From Bacteroides sp. OF04-15BH (GTDB lineage: Bacteria > Bacteroidota > Bacteroidia > Bacteroidales > Bacteroidaceae), in contig NZ_QUEM01000020.1 of NCBI RefSeq assembly GCF_003477995.1, positions 6,806-70,805 of the forward strand: a DNA stretch of 64,000 bases, in the 5' to 3' direction. Under the pieces are notes generated by a model that saw only the letters and a program-made list of their open reading frames with translations, had not been told where the DNA came from and did no database searches. Positions 27,028 to 37,160 of the stretch are shown here, piece after piece. A program made the translations under genes and the position numbers. Numbering within the stretch: position 1 is the first letter of the stretch; each line of letters opens with the position of its first letter.

Positions 27028-27624
27028 TTACTTTTTATAAAATTTCAGAATGTCGGTGTGCGAAGCCAGAATCAGAGAGTCGCGGCTCAGTTCGCGGATT
27101 TCGAAGGTGTCGCATGCCGTAATCCCATTTTCTTTGTTCTTGTTGCCTAAGAGCAGATGGGCATTGCACATGCTCCAGTAGTTATAGGTCTTGCCTTCCC
27201 AACGGGCAGAGACTTTGCCGTCGCGGTTCAGTTTCAGGCTGATGCTGTCGGGGCTGGTCTGCCAGGATTGGGTCAGTGTCTTCAGGTTGACCAGTGTGCG
27301 GATACTTTCGCGGTTGGCGTCGGTCGTGATGGTCAGCGGATCGCCATAACGCTCCGTGCTTCCCAGCAGAACGCCGGCTTCTCCGGTGTTCTCATTGATT
27401 TTGTTCAGGGTCAGTGTGTCTCCGTTGTTGGTGATGATTTCCACGCAACTCATGCCGGTACCTTCGCCCAGACTGCCATACAAGGCCGTATCAGGCACCA
27501 CGATTCCTTTTTGAAGGGTGGAGTCCTGTGTTTCTGTGGCTCTTTCTGTTTTCTTGTCGCAAGAGCCGAAACCGATTCCGGCTGCAAGTAAAAGAGAGGA
27601 AATAAAAATATATTTCGTTTTCAT
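27028..27624 (-). CDS. lipoprotein of unknown function
   Basis: 198 aa. The signal peptide (YIFISSLLLAAGIGFGSC) ends in a lipobox-like FGSC followed by a charged DKKTER stretch, indicating a lipid-anchored envelope protein. The mature body has repeated Thr-rich beta strands (CVEIITNNGDTLTLNKI, SISLKLNRDGKVSARWEG) and a conserved-looking NYWSMCNAHLLL segment. It may be lipocalin-like, but I cannot name the family. The following 67-aa Cys-rich gene is 7 bp downstream. Confidence 0.75.
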   Translation of the reverse strand: MKTKYIFISSLLLAAGIGFGSCDKKTERATETQDSTLQKGIVVPDTALYGSLGEGTGMSCVEIITNNGDTLTLNKINENTGEAGVLLGSTERYGDPLTITTDANRESIRTLVNLKTLTQSWQTSPDSISLKLNRDGKVSARWEGKTYNYWSMCNAHLLLGNKNKENGITACDTFEIRELSRDSLILASHTDILKFYKK

Positions 27625-27795
27625 TATCTAATGGTATATATAATAGGATATAGAATATGCAAATATACGGATTTTCTAAAAAGAAAGTGTTGAAAGCATT
27701 TTTTTTTGTCTGATTGCGAAAAAAAAACGCCAGAAATAGGTTGTGGCATGAATTTTGATGCGATATTTACAGAAACATTTTAATTTGATTTTTAT

Positions 27796-28470
27796 ATGGG
27801 ATGGATTATTTTTATTGGTTTTGCGATAATTAGTTATCTGATTCAGGCAAACCTAAAGAGTAAGTTTGAACGTTATTCGGAAATTCCGGTCGACGGAGGA
27901 CTGACAGGTCGTGATGTGGCTGTCAAGATGTTGCGCGACAACGGTATCTATGATGTGCAGGTGACCTGTACTCCGGGATTCCTGACCGACCATTACGATC
28001 CGACAAAGAAAACCGTAAACCTGAGCGAGGATGTTTATCACTCCTGCAGTGTGGCTGCGGCTGCCGTAGCCGCCCATGAGTGCGGACACGCCGTGCAGCA
28101 TGCCCATGCGTATGCTCCTCTGCGCATGCGTAGCGGTCTGGTTCCGATTGTATCCTTTGCTTCTTCCTGGATGCAGTGGGTGCTGCTTATCGGTATGTTC
28201 ACGCTGAATGTATTTCCGGGTATCATGCTTTTCGGTATTGCCCTGTTTGCCATGACCACTTTGTTCAGCTTTGTCACCTTGCCGGTTGAGATTGATGCCA
28301 GCCGTCGTGCCGTAAACTGGTTGAGCCGTGCCGGAGTGACGAACAGAAGCAATCACGGAGCCGCTGTGTCTGCCCTTCGTTCGGCAGCATACACTTATGT
28401 CGTAGCCGCTTTGGGCTCCTTGGCTTCTCTGGTCTATTATATTATGATCTATATGGGTCGCAGAGAGTAA
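27796..28470 (+). CDS. YugP-type zinc metallopeptidase, membrane
   Basis: 224 aa with an N-terminal membrane helix and two or three more (residues about 115-165 and 195-220). The zinc motif HECGH is at residues 94-98 within AAHECGHAVQHAHAYAPLRMRS. This matches the YugP (DUF2268-unrelated, M48-like) family of putative membrane proteases: SGLVPIVSFAS and EIDASRRAVNWLSRAGV are further family stretches. Substrate unknown. The antiporter gene starts 25 bp downstream. Confidence 0.88.
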   Translation: MGWIIFIGFAIISYLIQANLKSKFERYSEIPVDGGLTGRDVAVKMLRDNGIYDVQVTCTPGFLTDHYDPTKKTVNLSEDVYHSCSVAAAAVAAHECGHAVQHAHAYAPLRMRSGLVPIVSFASSWMQWVLLIGMFTLNVFPGIMLFGIALFAMTTLFSFVTLPVEIDASRRAVNWLSRAGVTNRSNHGAAVSALRSAAYTYVVAALGSLASLVYYIMIYMGRRE

Positions 28471-28495
28471 TTACGGAAACGAAACAGATATAGTT

Positions 28496-29452
28496 ATGAG
28501 TTATTTGCTACTGATTGTGGGCATCGTGCTGGTGTTGTGGGGTGCTGACAAATTGACAGACGGAGCTACAGCGCTGGCTCGCCGTTTTCAGGTGTCCGAT
28601 CTGGTTATCGGACTTACCGTAGTGGCTTTCGGAACCTCGCTGCCGGAGTTTGTAACCAGCTTTACGGCAGTGTTGCATCATTACGAGGCCATTTCCATGG
28701 GTAATATTGTGGGAAGCAATATTTTCAATACCCTGCTTATCGTGGGTGCGTCGGCACTTACTTACCCGATATGGGTGAGCCGCAGTTCGCTTTCCAAGGA
28801 TATTCCCTTTGCCCTGCTGGCTTCCATGGCACTGCTGGTTCTGTGCCAGGATACGGTCTTTGCCGGTGCGGAGAAACAGGTGATTACCATGGGCGACGGC
28901 TTGATTCTGCTGCTGTTCTTTGCTATCTTCATGTATTATACGTTTTCCATAGCCCGTTCTACAGACACAAACTCCGAGAGCGAAACGGCTTCGGCTCCAG
29001 CCTATGGCATGTGGCGCATTGCAGCCTATATCGTATTGGGATTGGCCGGTCTGATTTTCGGCGGAAACTTCTTTGTGGAGGCTGCGTCCGATCTGGCCCG
29101 CTCCTGGGGTGTCAGCGAACATATTATCGGTTTGACCATTGTGGCCGGCGGAACATCTCTTCCGGAGTTGGCCACCTCTATTGTGGCTGCCCGTAAGGGA
29201 AATTCGGCGATTGCCATCGGAAATGTAATCGGCAGCAATATCTTCAACATCTTCTTTGTGGTGGGTGTCTGTGCTCTGGTTTCTCCGATTTCGGCTGCCA
29301 GCATCACTCCGGTGGATTTGCTGCTGCTTGTCGGAAGCATTCTGCTGCTGTGGGGATTTGCCTTTACCAACCGGAAGATTTCACGTTGGGAAGGTTTCTC
29401 ACTGATTCTGGTTTATCTGCTCTATCTGGCAAACAGCATCTTTGCCTTTTAA
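28496..29452 (+). CDS. calcium/sodium antiporter, YrbG family
   Basis: 318 aa with about ten membrane helices in two inverted repeats. Each repeat carries the alpha motif of the CaCA superfamily: VIGLTVVAFGTSLPEFVTSF ... GNIVGSNIFNTLLIVG in the first half and IIGLTIVAGGTSLPELATSI ... GNVIGSNIFNIFFVVG in the second. It exchanges Na+ for Ca2+ or a similar cation across the inner membrane. Co-directional with the YugP-like gene and followed by a strong terminator. Confidence 0.94.
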   Translation: MSYLLLIVGIVLVLWGADKLTDGATALARRFQVSDLVIGLTVVAFGTSLPEFVTSFTAVLHHYEAISMGNIVGSNIFNTLLIVGASALTYPIWVSRSSLSKDIPFALLASMALLVLCQDTVFAGAEKQVITMGDGLILLLFFAIFMYYTFSIARSTDTNSESETASAPAYGMWRIAAYIVLGLAGLIFGGNFFVEAASDLARSWGVSEHIIGLTIVAGGTSLPELATSIVAARKGNSAIAIGNVIGSNIFNIFFVVGVCALVSPISAASITPVDLLLLVGSILLLWGFAFTNRKISRWEGFSLILVYLLYLANSIFAF

Positions 29453-29454
29453 AT

Positions 29455-29515
29455 AAAAAAAGAGACGGAATCTCTGTCCAGATAAAATCTGTGAAGAGGT
29501 TCCGTCTCTTTTTTT
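29455..29515. terminator. bidirectional terminator after the antiporter gene
   Basis: AAGAGACGGAA (29460-29470) pairs with TTCCGTCTCTT (29500-29510), flanked by an A-run and a T-run so it can serve both the antiporter gene and the convergent small gene. Confidence 0.82.
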
Positions 29516-29522
29516 TAGGAAA

Positions 29523-29933
29523 CTATTCGGTAAGTTTGAAAATAAGTTTCTTGGGAATCTTGACCAGTTTCTTGCCAACTACCTTTTTAATACTGACGCC
29601 GTCCACCTGCTCGAAGATGTATTGGTCGTCGGTCTTGGTCAGCTTGACTTCCTGGGTTTCCGATCCCTGATCATTTGAAAGTCGGATCAGGGCATTGTTC
29701 TCGTTGATGACTTTTGCTGAAGTGATACTCCAGATGCCATACACGTTACCGTTGAGATAACCGTGCATCGGGCCGAACATCTCCATGCCGGGCACATTGA
29801 TGCTTTCTGCATAAAGGTCGATGACCAGATGCAGGTTTTCTTCCTTGCACGACAGGTCGGCCTTGAAGGTTTGCTGTCCGAATACAAGGAGACTGCAAAC
29901 GCACAGAACCAAAAACATTAAATTCCTTTTCAT
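29523..29933 (-). CDS. small exported protein of unknown function
   Basis: 136 aa with a signal peptide (LMFLVLCVCSLLVFGQQ). The mature domain of about 115 residues is beta-rich (FKADLSCKEENLHLVIDLY, YIFEQVDGVSIKKVVGKKL). I do not recognise the family; the size suggests one small periplasmic domain. A TATCTTTG element (29965-29972, minus strand) lies upstream and the shared terminator downstream, so it is probably monocistronic. Confidence 0.72.
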   Translation of the reverse strand: MKRNLMFLVLCVCSLLVFGQQTFKADLSCKEENLHLVIDLYAESINVPGMEMFGPMHGYLNGNVYGIWSITSAKVINENNALIRLSNDQGSETQEVKLTKTDDQYIFEQVDGVSIKKVVGKKLVKIPKKLIFKLTE

Positions 29934-30112
29934 AATACCGCAATGATAATTTAGTTTACAGTTGCAAAGATAATATATTAATTAGAAATCTGTTCCAATT
30001 TCTTGTCATATTCTTGAAATTTCGAAATCTGTAGCATCTTTGCAAATGAATTGTTTTTTTGATTTTTAAAGGAAACTATAAGGGATTTTAGAAAAAAAAT
30101 GAGTAAAAGAAT

Positions 30113-30141
30113 TTTGTTTTCATGCTTTTTATGTATATTTG
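30113..30141 (+). promoter_or_regulatory. promoter of the glycogen operon (TTTG-N17-TATATTTG)
   Basis: TTTG at 30113-30116 and TATATTTG at 30134-30141 fit the Bacteroidetes consensus with a 17-bp gap, slightly short. It lies 24 bp upstream of the glycogen synthase ATG. Confidence 0.65.
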
Positions 30142-30164
30142 CACCGAATTCTAATTGTTAATTA

Positions 30165-31814
30165 ATGAGTAAAGACACACTGTTTATTTTCGAATCGAGT
30201 TGGGAAGTGTGCAATAAAGTAGGTGGAATCTACACCGTTCTTTCCACTCGTGCCAAGACCTTACAAGACAATAAGAAGGATCAGCTTGTGTTTATCGGCC
30301 CGGATGTTTGGAAGGCTACAAAGAATCCTCTGTTCCGCGAAGACAAGAAATTGTTGTCGGGGTGGAAGAGTGAGGCCGAAAAACAAGGCTTGTCTGTTCG
30401 TGTAGGAAGATGGAATATCCCCGGAAAACCTATTGCCGTGTTGGTTGATTTCTCTCCGTATTATGAAATAAAGAATGAAATCTACGCACGTATGTGGGAG
30501 GACTATCAGGTGGATTCCCTTCATGCCTACGGAGATTATGATGAGGCTTCCATGTTTTCTTATGCTGCCGGTCTGGTTGTAGAAAGCATTTATAACTACA
30601 TGCTGCGTGATAAATATGACGTGATTTATCAGGCTCACGAATGGATGACCGGATTAGGTGCTTTGTATATTCGTAAGCATGTGCCCCAGATTGCCACAAT
30701 CTTTACTACTCATGCTACAAGTATCGGCCGTTCGATTGCCGGAAACAACAAGCCGCTTTATGATTATCTCACAGCCTATAATGGAAACCAGATGGCTGCC
30801 GAACTGAATATGCAGTCCAAGCATTCCATTGAGCGCCAGACGGCTCATTTCGTAGACTGCTTCACCACGGTGAGTCAGGTTACGGCCCGTGAGTGCGAGG
30901 TGCTGTTGGAGCGTCCGGCGGATGTCATTCTGATGAACGGCTTCGAAAGCGATTTTGTTCCGAAGGGAGCGCAGTTTACTGCTGCACGCCGCAAGGCCCG
31001 TGCCAAGATCTTCCAGGTTGCCGAGCAGCTTACCGGAAACAAATTCTCAGAGGACACTCTGATTGTAACCACCAGTGGCCGTTATGAGTTCAAGAACAAG
31101 GGTATTGATGTATTCCTCAGCACACTGAAGCTGCTGAACGAACGGGAAGATCTGTCTCGTCCGATTCTGGCGCTTGTGGAGGTACCTGCATGGTGTGCCG
31201 GTCCGCGTGAGGACCTGTCTGCCCGTTTGCAGGGAGAAGCTGCTGAAGGTGCTCTGGCAAATCCGGTCATTACCCACCATCTGCACAACGAGCCCGATGA
31301 TGCGGTGCTGAACACATTGCGATACTATCAGTTGACAAACCGTCCCGACAGTCGGGTGCAGGTCGTTTTCGTTCCTTGCTATCTGGATGGAGCCGACGGC
31401 ATTTTCAACATGAGCTATTACGATCTGCTCATTGGTAACGATCTTTGTGTTTATCCTTCTTACTATGAGCCTTGGGGCTATACTCCGCTGGAAAGTGTCG
31501 CTTTCCATATCCCTTGTGTGACCACCAATCTTTCCGGTTTCGGAATGTGGGTGAACGAGGTGCTGGGCCATGAAGGCTCTCTGGAGGATGGAGTGGCAGT
31601 CATCAAGCGTACGGACTATAATTTCCAGGAAGTGGCCGAAAGCATCTGCCAGCAGATTGTGACCTTTGCCACCTTGCCTGATGCAGAAGTCCGCAAGATC
31701 AGAAAGAAGGCCGAGCGCATTGCATCCAAGGCATTGTGGAAGAATTTCATCGAATATTATTATCAGGCATACGACTTTGCGCTTGCGCATGCTGCAATGA
31801 GAAATAAAAAATAA
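30165..31814 (+). CDS. GT3-type glycogen synthase
   Basis: 549 aa. The N-terminus (LFIFESSWEVCNKVGGIYTVLSTRA) is the conserved nucleotide-sugar loop of glycosyltransferase family 3, the eukaryote-like glycogen synthases, not the GT5 GlgA type. Other GT3 blocks are QAHEWMTGLGALYIRKH, TIFTTHATSIGRS, FTTVSQVTARECEVLL, and the C-terminal CVYPSYYEPWGYTPLESVAFHIPCVTTNLSG with the catalytic Glu pair. It extends alpha-1,4-glucan chains from a sugar nucleotide. It is followed after 33 bp by the glucan phosphorylase, so synthesis and breakdown enzymes are probably co-transcribed. Confidence 0.92.
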   Translation: MSKDTLFIFESSWEVCNKVGGIYTVLSTRAKTLQDNKKDQLVFIGPDVWKATKNPLFREDKKLLSGWKSEAEKQGLSVRVGRWNIPGKPIAVLVDFSPYYEIKNEIYARMWEDYQVDSLHAYGDYDEASMFSYAAGLVVESIYNYMLRDKYDVIYQAHEWMTGLGALYIRKHVPQIATIFTTHATSIGRSIAGNNKPLYDYLTAYNGNQMAAELNMQSKHSIERQTAHFVDCFTTVSQVTARECEVLLERPADVILMNGFESDFVPKGAQFTAARRKARAKIFQVAEQLTGNKFSEDTLIVTTSGRYEFKNKGIDVFLSTLKLLNEREDLSRPILALVEVPAWCAGPREDLSARLQGEAAEGALANPVITHHLHNEPDDAVLNTLRYYQLTNRPDSRVQVVFVPCYLDGADGIFNMSYYDLLIGNDLCVYPSYYEPWGYTPLESVAFHIPCVTTNLSGFGMWVNEVLGHEGSLEDGVAVIKRTDYNFQEVAESICQQIVTFATLPDAEVRKIRKKAERIASKALWKNFIEYYYQAYDFALAHAAMRNKK

Positions 31815-31847
31815 AAATATTTTAAACTGAATCTAATTTTAGCAATT

Positions 31848-34412
31848 ATGAAAATTAAAGCAAGTAATTCAAATGGAATCAGCTGGAAAGAAGTGAACGT
31901 GAAATCACGTATTCCTAATGAATTGAGCAAATTGGCTGAATTGTCCCGCAACATCTGGTGGGCATGGAACCATGAGGCACGTGAACTTTTCCGTTCTCTC
32001 GACGAAGATTTGTTTGAAGAAGTAGGACAGAACCCGGTATTGCTTCTGGAGCGTCTCAGCTACGAGCGTCTGGAAGAACTGGCTCAGGACGAAATGATTC
32101 TGGCCCGTATGGATGCCGTGTACAAGATGTTCCGCGCATATATGGATGTAGAACCGAACCATAAGAGAGCTTCTGTAGCTTATTTCTGTATGGAGTATGG
32201 TTTGAATCACGTTTTGAAGATTTATTCCGGTGGTCTGGGAGTATTGGCCGGTGACTATCTGAAAGAGGCTTCAGACAGCAATGTTGACATGTGTGCCGTA
32301 GGTTTCCTGTATCGTTACGGTTACTTCACTCAGACTCTGTCTATGGACGGACAGCAGATTGCCAACTATGAGGCTCAGAACTTCGGAAGCCTTCCTATCG
32401 AGCGTCAGCTGGATGCCGACGGCAATCCGATGGTCGTTGACGTACCTTATTTGAATTACTTTGTACATGCATACGTTTGGCGTGTCAATGTAGGTCGTAT
32501 CAAATTGTACCTGCTCGACACCGACAACGAAATGAACTCAGAGTTCGACCGTAGCATCACGCACGCCCTGTATGGTGGCGACTGGGAGAACCGCTTGAAG
32601 CAGGAAATCCTGTTGGGTATCGGTGGTGTGCTCACTCTGAAGAAACTGGGTATCAAGAAGGATATCTATCACTGCAACGAAGGACACGCTGCTCTGTGCA
32701 ACGTTCAGCGTCTGTTGGACTACGTTCAGTCTGGTCTTACCTTCAATCAGGCTCTGGAGCTGGTTCGTGCTTCTTCTCTGTATACCGTACACACTCCGGT
32801 TCCTGCCGGTCACGACTATTTCGACGAAGGTCTGTTCGGAAAATATATGGGTGGTTATCCGGCAATGCTGGGTATCACTTGGGATGAGTTCATCGGCATG
32901 GGCCGTCAGAATCCGGAAGATCATTCTGAGCGCTTCTGTATGTCAACCTTCGCTTGTAACACCTGTCAGGAGGTTAACGGTGTGAGCTGGTTGCACGGAA
33001 AGGTATCTCGCGAGATGTTCTCTAACATCTGGAAGGGTTACTTCCCGGAAGAGAGCCATGTGGGTTATGTAACCAACGGTGTGCACTTCCCGACTTGGGC
33101 TGCTACTGAGTGGAAAGAATTCTACATCAAGCACTTTGACAAGAGCTTCATGAGCGACCAGAGCAATCAGAGCATCTGGGAAGCTATCTATAATGTACCT
33201 GATGAGTTGGTATGGAACACTCGTCTGAAATTGAAGAACAAGCTGATCGATTACATCCGTGAGCAGTTCCGTGGCAGCTGGTTGAAAAACCAGGGTGATC
33301 CTTCACGTGTGGTTTCTCTGATGGACAAGATCAACCCGAACGCTCTGTTGATCGGTTTCGGTCGTCGTTTCGCTACTTACAAGCGTGCTCACCTGTTGTT
33401 CACCGACCTGGATCGTTTGTCTAAGATCGTAAACAACCCGAACTATCCGGTACAGTTCCTTTACACCGGTAAGGCACATCCTGCTGACGGTGCCGGCCAG
33501 GGCCTGATCAAGAAGATTTATGAGATTTCTCAGCGTCCTGAGTTCTTGGGTAAGATCATCTTCCTGGAGAACTACGACATGCAGCTGGCTCGTCGTCTGG
33601 TGAGCGGTGTAGATATCTGGATGAACACTCCGACCCGTCCGTTGGAAGCATCTGGTACATCTGGTGAGAAGGCTTTGATGAACGGTGTGCTCAACCTGTC
33701 AGTACTTGACGGATGGTGGCTGGAAGGCTATCGCGAAGGCGCCGGATGGGCTTTGACCGAGAAGCGTACTTACGAGAACCAGGCTCATCAGGATCAGCTC
33801 GACGCTGCTACCATCTACAGCTTGCTGGAGAACGAAATCCTGCCGTTGTACTATGCACGCAACAAGAAGGGCTATTCAGAGGGTTGGGTAAGAACCATCA
33901 AGAACTCTATCGCTCAGATTGCTCCTCACTATACTATGAAGCGTCAGTTGGATGATTACTATACCAAGTTCTACGATCCACAGGCTGCCCGCTTCAAGGC
34001 TCTGGCTGCCAACGACAATGCCAAGGCTAAGGAAATCGCTGCCTGGAAAGAGCAGGTTGCTGCTTGCTGGGACAACATCAATGTAGTTTCTTTCGAGAAG
34101 AGCGAGCAGTTGAGCTCAGGTGCTCTTGAAACCGGTAAGGACTATGAGGTGAAGATCACGATCGACGAGCAGGGACTGGACGATGCTATCGGTATCGAAA
34201 TTGTGACCCTGATGACCGACAAGGATTGCAAGGATCACATCTATTCAGTAACTCCACTCGAAGTAGTGAAGAAGGAAGGCAACCTGTATACTTTCGCCGG
34301 AACTTATACTTTGAACAATTCCGGAAGCTTCAAGGCTGCTTGCCGTATGTATCCTAAGAACGAGGCTCTGCCACACAGAGAAGACTTCTGCTATGTGAAA
34401 TGGTTCGCTTAA
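31848..34412 (+). CDS. glgP: alpha-glucan phosphorylase, GT35
   Basis: 854 aa. This is the alpha-glucan-phosphorylase subtype common in Bacteroidetes. It has an N-terminal DUF3417-like region ([18 protein letters not shown]) and a phosphorylase core: [36 protein letters not shown], and [31 protein letters not shown] before the PLP region. The C-terminal 110 residues form an extra beta domain ([21 protein letters not shown]). It releases glucose-1-phosphate from storage glucan. Codon use is strongly biased to preferred codons, consistent with high expression. Confidence 0.93.
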   Translation: MKIKASNSNGISWKEVNVKSRIPNELSKLAELSRNIWWAWNHEARELFRSLDEDLFEEVGQNPVLLLERLSYERLEELAQDEMILARMDAVYKMFRAYMDVEPNHKRASVAYFCMEYGLNHVLKIYSGGLGVLAGDYLKEASDSNVDMCAVGFLYRYGYFTQTLSMDGQQIANYEAQNFGSLPIERQLDADGNPMVVDVPYLNYFVHAYVWRVNVGRIKLYLLDTDNEMNSEFDRSITHALYGGDWENRLKQEILLGIGGVLTLKKLGIKKDIYHCNEGHAALCNVQRLLDYVQSGLTFNQALELVRASSLYTVHTPVPAGHDYFDEGLFGKYMGGYPAMLGITWDEFIGMGRQNPEDHSERFCMSTFACNTCQEVNGVSWLHGKVSREMFSNIWKGYFPEESHVGYVTNGVHFPTWAATEWKEFYIKHFDKSFMSDQSNQSIWEAIYNVPDELVWNTRLKLKNKLIDYIREQFRGSWLKNQGDPSRVVSLMDKINPNALLIGFGRRFATYKRAHLLFTDLDRLSKIVNNPNYPVQFLYTGKAHPADGAGQGLIKKIYEISQRPEFLGKIIFLENYDMQLARRLVSGVDIWMNTPTRPLEASGTSGEKALMNGVLNLSVLDGWWLEGYREGAGWALTEKRTYENQAHQDQLDAATIYSLLENEILPLYYARNKKGYSEGWVRTIKNSIAQIAPHYTMKRQLDDYYTKFYDPQAARFKALAANDNAKAKEIAAWKEQVAACWDNINVVSFEKSEQLSSGALETGKDYEVKITIDEQGLDDAIGIEIVTLMTDKDCKDHIYSVTPLEVVKKEGNLYTFAGTYTLNNSGSFKAACRMYPKNEALPHREDFCYVKWFA

Positions 34413-34430
34413 TCTACAATTCACGATATG

Positions 34431-34460
34431 AAAAAAACCGGTCCGTAAGGATCGGTTTTT
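34431..34460 (+). terminator. terminator of the glycogen operon
   Basis: AAAAAACCGGTCC with GGATCGGTTTTTT around a GTAA loop, ending in eight T, 19 bp past the phosphorylase stop. Confidence 0.88.
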
Positions 34461-34918
34461 TTTGTATGGACAATTTGACACTTTGCTTTTTGATATTCCC
34501 CAGATTCCTGTTTTTGCGGGTATATGCATCGGCTGACCGGATTTCAGGATTCTGAGGGGCTTGAAACGCCCTTATCCTGCTGATTGTGTGTCGTTTGTTT
34601 AAGATTCAGCGGTTTTGTTTTCGGACTTTTCTGTGCGTTTCCGGAAGAGAAATACCAGTTTTTGAGGCCTCTTGGAACGATGATGCGCACGATTTTCGGA
34701 AAGCATCCTGATGAAAATCCGGTTTCATGACGATGAAAAATATTTTTTCTGAAGTTCTGCTTCTCTGTTCGAAGCCCTGAAAACGGTAAAAGCGACAAAA
34801 TGATGCTGCATCGTTTTCCAGATTTAGGCGTGCTGGCATTCAGGATATGCTCCAGAAATCTTTATTCAGAAAAACAGACGGTTTGCGAAACAGTGATTTC
34901 GGGAATCATCTGAAAGCA
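34461..34918. other. intergenic region without recognisable gene
   Basis: About 460 bp between two terminators. Short minus-strand frames occur (around 34544-34839), but they show no start context, composition or domain that would support a gene. Confidence 0.6.
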
Positions 34919-34958
34919 AAAACTCCCGGAACCCAACATTTTGAGTTCCGGGAGTTTT
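34919..34958 (-). terminator. terminator of the EamA transporter gene
   Basis: 14-bp perfect stem AAAACTCCCGGAAC (34919-34932) with GTTCCGGGAGTTTT (34945-34958), ending in T on the minus strand. Confidence 0.8.
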
Positions 34959-35013
34959 GGATATTTCAGTCCTGCAAGCAGTAGTATCCGTGTTTGCAGG
35001 GCGCACTGTTGTT

Positions 35014-35931
35014 TCACGAATGGCGCGGACGGATCAACTTCACGACAGACGACAGCGTGTTCTGTATCGGTTTGCCGAGGATGATCAGTGTCACGGCTAC
35101 CAGAATCATGGCAATGCCCAGTCCCTGCTGCCAGGTGAAGGCCTCGCCGAAGACAAAGGCACCGATACATACGGCCGTAACCGGTTCCAGAGCTCCCAAT
35201 ACCGAAGTCATGGTGCCACCGATATGATGCACGGCCAGCAGCAGGGTGATGTTTGATATCACGGTAGGCAGCACGGCCAGCAATACCAGATTCACACCGG
35301 ACATGACGTCGGGAATAGGCTGCAGCGTTTGCGTTACAGACACCTTTCCGGCAAAAAGCAGGGTGGTGAAGACAAACACATAGAAAGCCAGCTTGCGGTT
35401 GGGCATGGTGCGCAGGTGCGACTTGTTCACCGTTGTGATATAGGCGGCATAGCCCAATGCGGACAATAACACGATGCCGACACCGAAGAAACTGAACTTA
35501 TGGTCTTCGCCGCCGATGGACAGGCGTGCCACTCCGTAAACCGCCAAGATGATGGCCAGCCAGGTGACCCAGGAAGCCTTTTCGCGGAACAGAATGAGCA
35601 TCAGCAGGGTGACAAACACCGGATAGGTGAAATGCAGTGTTGTGGCCACTCCGGCACCCATATAGTCGTATCCCCAGAAAAGGAACTGTGCAGAGACCAT
35701 GTAGTAGGTCGAAAGCAGCACCAATAGCGGCAGGTCGTTCATCTTGATGGCAAACGGTTCCTTGTGTACCTTCATCATGATGCCCAGGGCAATGGTGGCA
35801 AAGAGAAACCGGTAGAACAGAATCGAGTCGAGCGACATGCCTTCCTTCATCAGGGGCAGGGTAAAGAGAGGAATCAGACCGAAGGTCACCGAAGTCACAA
35901 TTCCATAAATCAAACCTTTTATACTGTTCAT
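35014..35931 (-). CDS. EamA/DMT-family transporter
   Basis: 305 aa with ten predicted membrane helices in two EamA repeats (residues about 5-140 and 155-290). Typical stretches are FYRFLFATIALGIMM, ATTLHFTYPVFVTLLMLILFREK in repeat one and TVISNITLLLAVHHIGGTMTSVLGALEPVTAVCIGAFVFGE in repeat two. The family exports metabolites or amino acids; the substrate cannot be told from sequence. It lies 52 bp downstream of nothing co-directional except the TlpA-like gene end is on its far side, so it may be read together with that gene. Confidence 0.88.
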   Translation of the reverse strand: MNSIKGLIYGIVTSVTFGLIPLFTLPLMKEGMSLDSILFYRFLFATIALGIMMKVHKEPFAIKMNDLPLLVLLSTYYMVSAQFLFWGYDYMGAGVATTLHFTYPVFVTLLMLILFREKASWVTWLAIILAVYGVARLSIGGEDHKFSFFGVGIVLLSALGYAAYITTVNKSHLRTMPNRKLAFYVFVFTTLLFAGKVSVTQTLQPIPDVMSGVNLVLLAVLPTVISNITLLLAVHHIGGTMTSVLGALEPVTAVCIGAFVFGEAFTWQQGLGIAMILVAVTLIILGKPIQNTLSSVVKLIRPRHS

Positions 35932-35983
35932 GACAAAATGCTGTTTTTATGAATTAGTGATACAAAGGGGGAGTGTCTGGCGA

Positions 35984-37081
35984 TTACTGAGCCTTTTCCT
36001 TGGACAGGGTAGCACCGATGAACTCCTCCAGCTGGGCTGCACGAAGTCCCTTGGCCAGAATGGTACCTTCTTGTGACAGGACAACGGTGTAAGGGATTCC
36101 CTCTACATTATACAGGCGCGCTCCGTTGTTCTGCTGCCACTCTTTCAGTTCCGAACCCTGTGGCCAGCTCAGCCCCTTGTCGGCAATGGCTTTCTTCCAG
36201 GCTTTCTCGTCGGTGTCGAGCGATACGCCGACAAACTCCACTCCCTGAGTGTGGAATTTCTCATAGATACGCACCATTTCCGGTGCTTCGGCCATACAGG
36301 GACCGCACCAGCTGGCCCAGAAGTCGAGCACGGTGATTTTGTTCTTGCTCACGAAATCACTGATCTTGATGGCTTTTCCCTCGGGAGTATTCATTTCGAA
36401 GTCCGTGTACGGTTGGCCTACGGCATTCTTTTTCAGCTGTTCAATGGCAGCAGATATGTTTTTTACGGCAGCGTTGTTGCGGGTCTTTTCCGGCAGTGAG
36501 GCAATCAGCTGCTCCATCTCTTCGGGAGAGAAAACAGTGGCATTGGTAATGGTCAGGAACAGACCCACCGGATTGTCGGCATTCTCGGTGATCTGTGTCT
36601 TGAGATAGTTTCTGATTTCCTGGTTCAGCGCTTCGCCTTTCTGTGCGGTTGCCGCAGAAGACGGGTCGCCTGTTTCATAAAGTGCGGCAATGCGGTCGCT
36701 GAATCCGTACAGCGAGTCGCTGATCTGCTGATAGAGGTCGTTCAGTGGAGTTCCGCCCACCACGCTTTTTTCCGGACCAGCGTTCAGGGTGATTTTTCCC
36801 GGTTCGCTAAAGAAGAAACCCTGATAAGAGCCGTTTTCGTTGTCAATCCAGTAGTTGAGAATTTCGCAGGAGTCAGCCTTTCCGGTCAGGGTAAAGGTTC
36901 CGTTGTTGACCACGAGCGTGTCGCGCATTTCCCATTGTGCATTGTTAAGACGGGCCACGAACACCGTGTCGCCGTCCTGAATGCCTTCTGCTTTTCCGGT
37001 AAAGGTAAACTCATTGTTCTGGCACGAGCATACTGGAATCAGCAAGGATGCCAGCAGGCCTTTTAAAATTGATTTAGTCAT
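35984..37081 (-). CDS. TlpA-like thiol-disulfide oxidoreductase lipoprotein with DUF4369 domain
   Basis: 365 aa. The signal peptide ends in a lipobox-like LLIPVCSC. Residues about 25-125 match the DUF4369 domain often found in front of Bacteroidetes thioredoxins (FTFTGKAEGIQDGDTVFVARL). The C-terminal thioredoxin domain (about 230-360) has the WASWCGPC active site and the cis-Pro segment GIPYTVVLS. It probably reduces or isomerises disulfides in the periplasm, for example in cytochrome maturation or oxidative stress; no partner gene is adjacent. Confidence 0.9.
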   Translation of the reverse strand: MTKSILKGLLASLLIPVCSCQNNEFTFTGKAEGIQDGDTVFVARLNNAQWEMRDTLVVNNGTFTLTGKADSCEILNYWIDNENGSYQGFFFSEPGKITLNAGPEKSVVGGTPLNDLYQQISDSLYGFSDRIAALYETGDPSSAATAQKGEALNQEIRNYLKTQITENADNPVGLFLTITNATVFSPEEMEQLIASLPEKTRNNAAVKNISAAIEQLKKNAVGQPYTDFEMNTPEGKAIKISDFVSKNKITVLDFWASWCGPCMAEAPEMVRIYEKFHTQGVEFVGVSLDTDEKAWKKAIADKGLSWPQGSELKEWQQNNGARLYNVEGIPYTVVLSQEGTILAKGLRAAQLEEFIGATLSKEKAQ

Positions 37082-37100
37082 AATTGGTAATGAAATTAAA

Positions 37101-37136
37101 AAAACTGCCTCTAAGATAAATCCTAAAAGCAGTTTT
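37101..37136 (-). terminator. terminator of prs
   Basis: AAAACTGC (37101-37108) pairs with GCAGTTTT (37129-37136); on the minus strand it ends in a T-run, 25 bp past the prs stop. Confidence 0.65.
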
Positions 37137-37160
37137 CGGTTTGTTTGTAATTAATGTCTA

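Noticed and set aside
34544..34839. short minus-strand frames between two terminators
   Set aside because: Composition is that of random open frames; no promoter element or recognisable feature.
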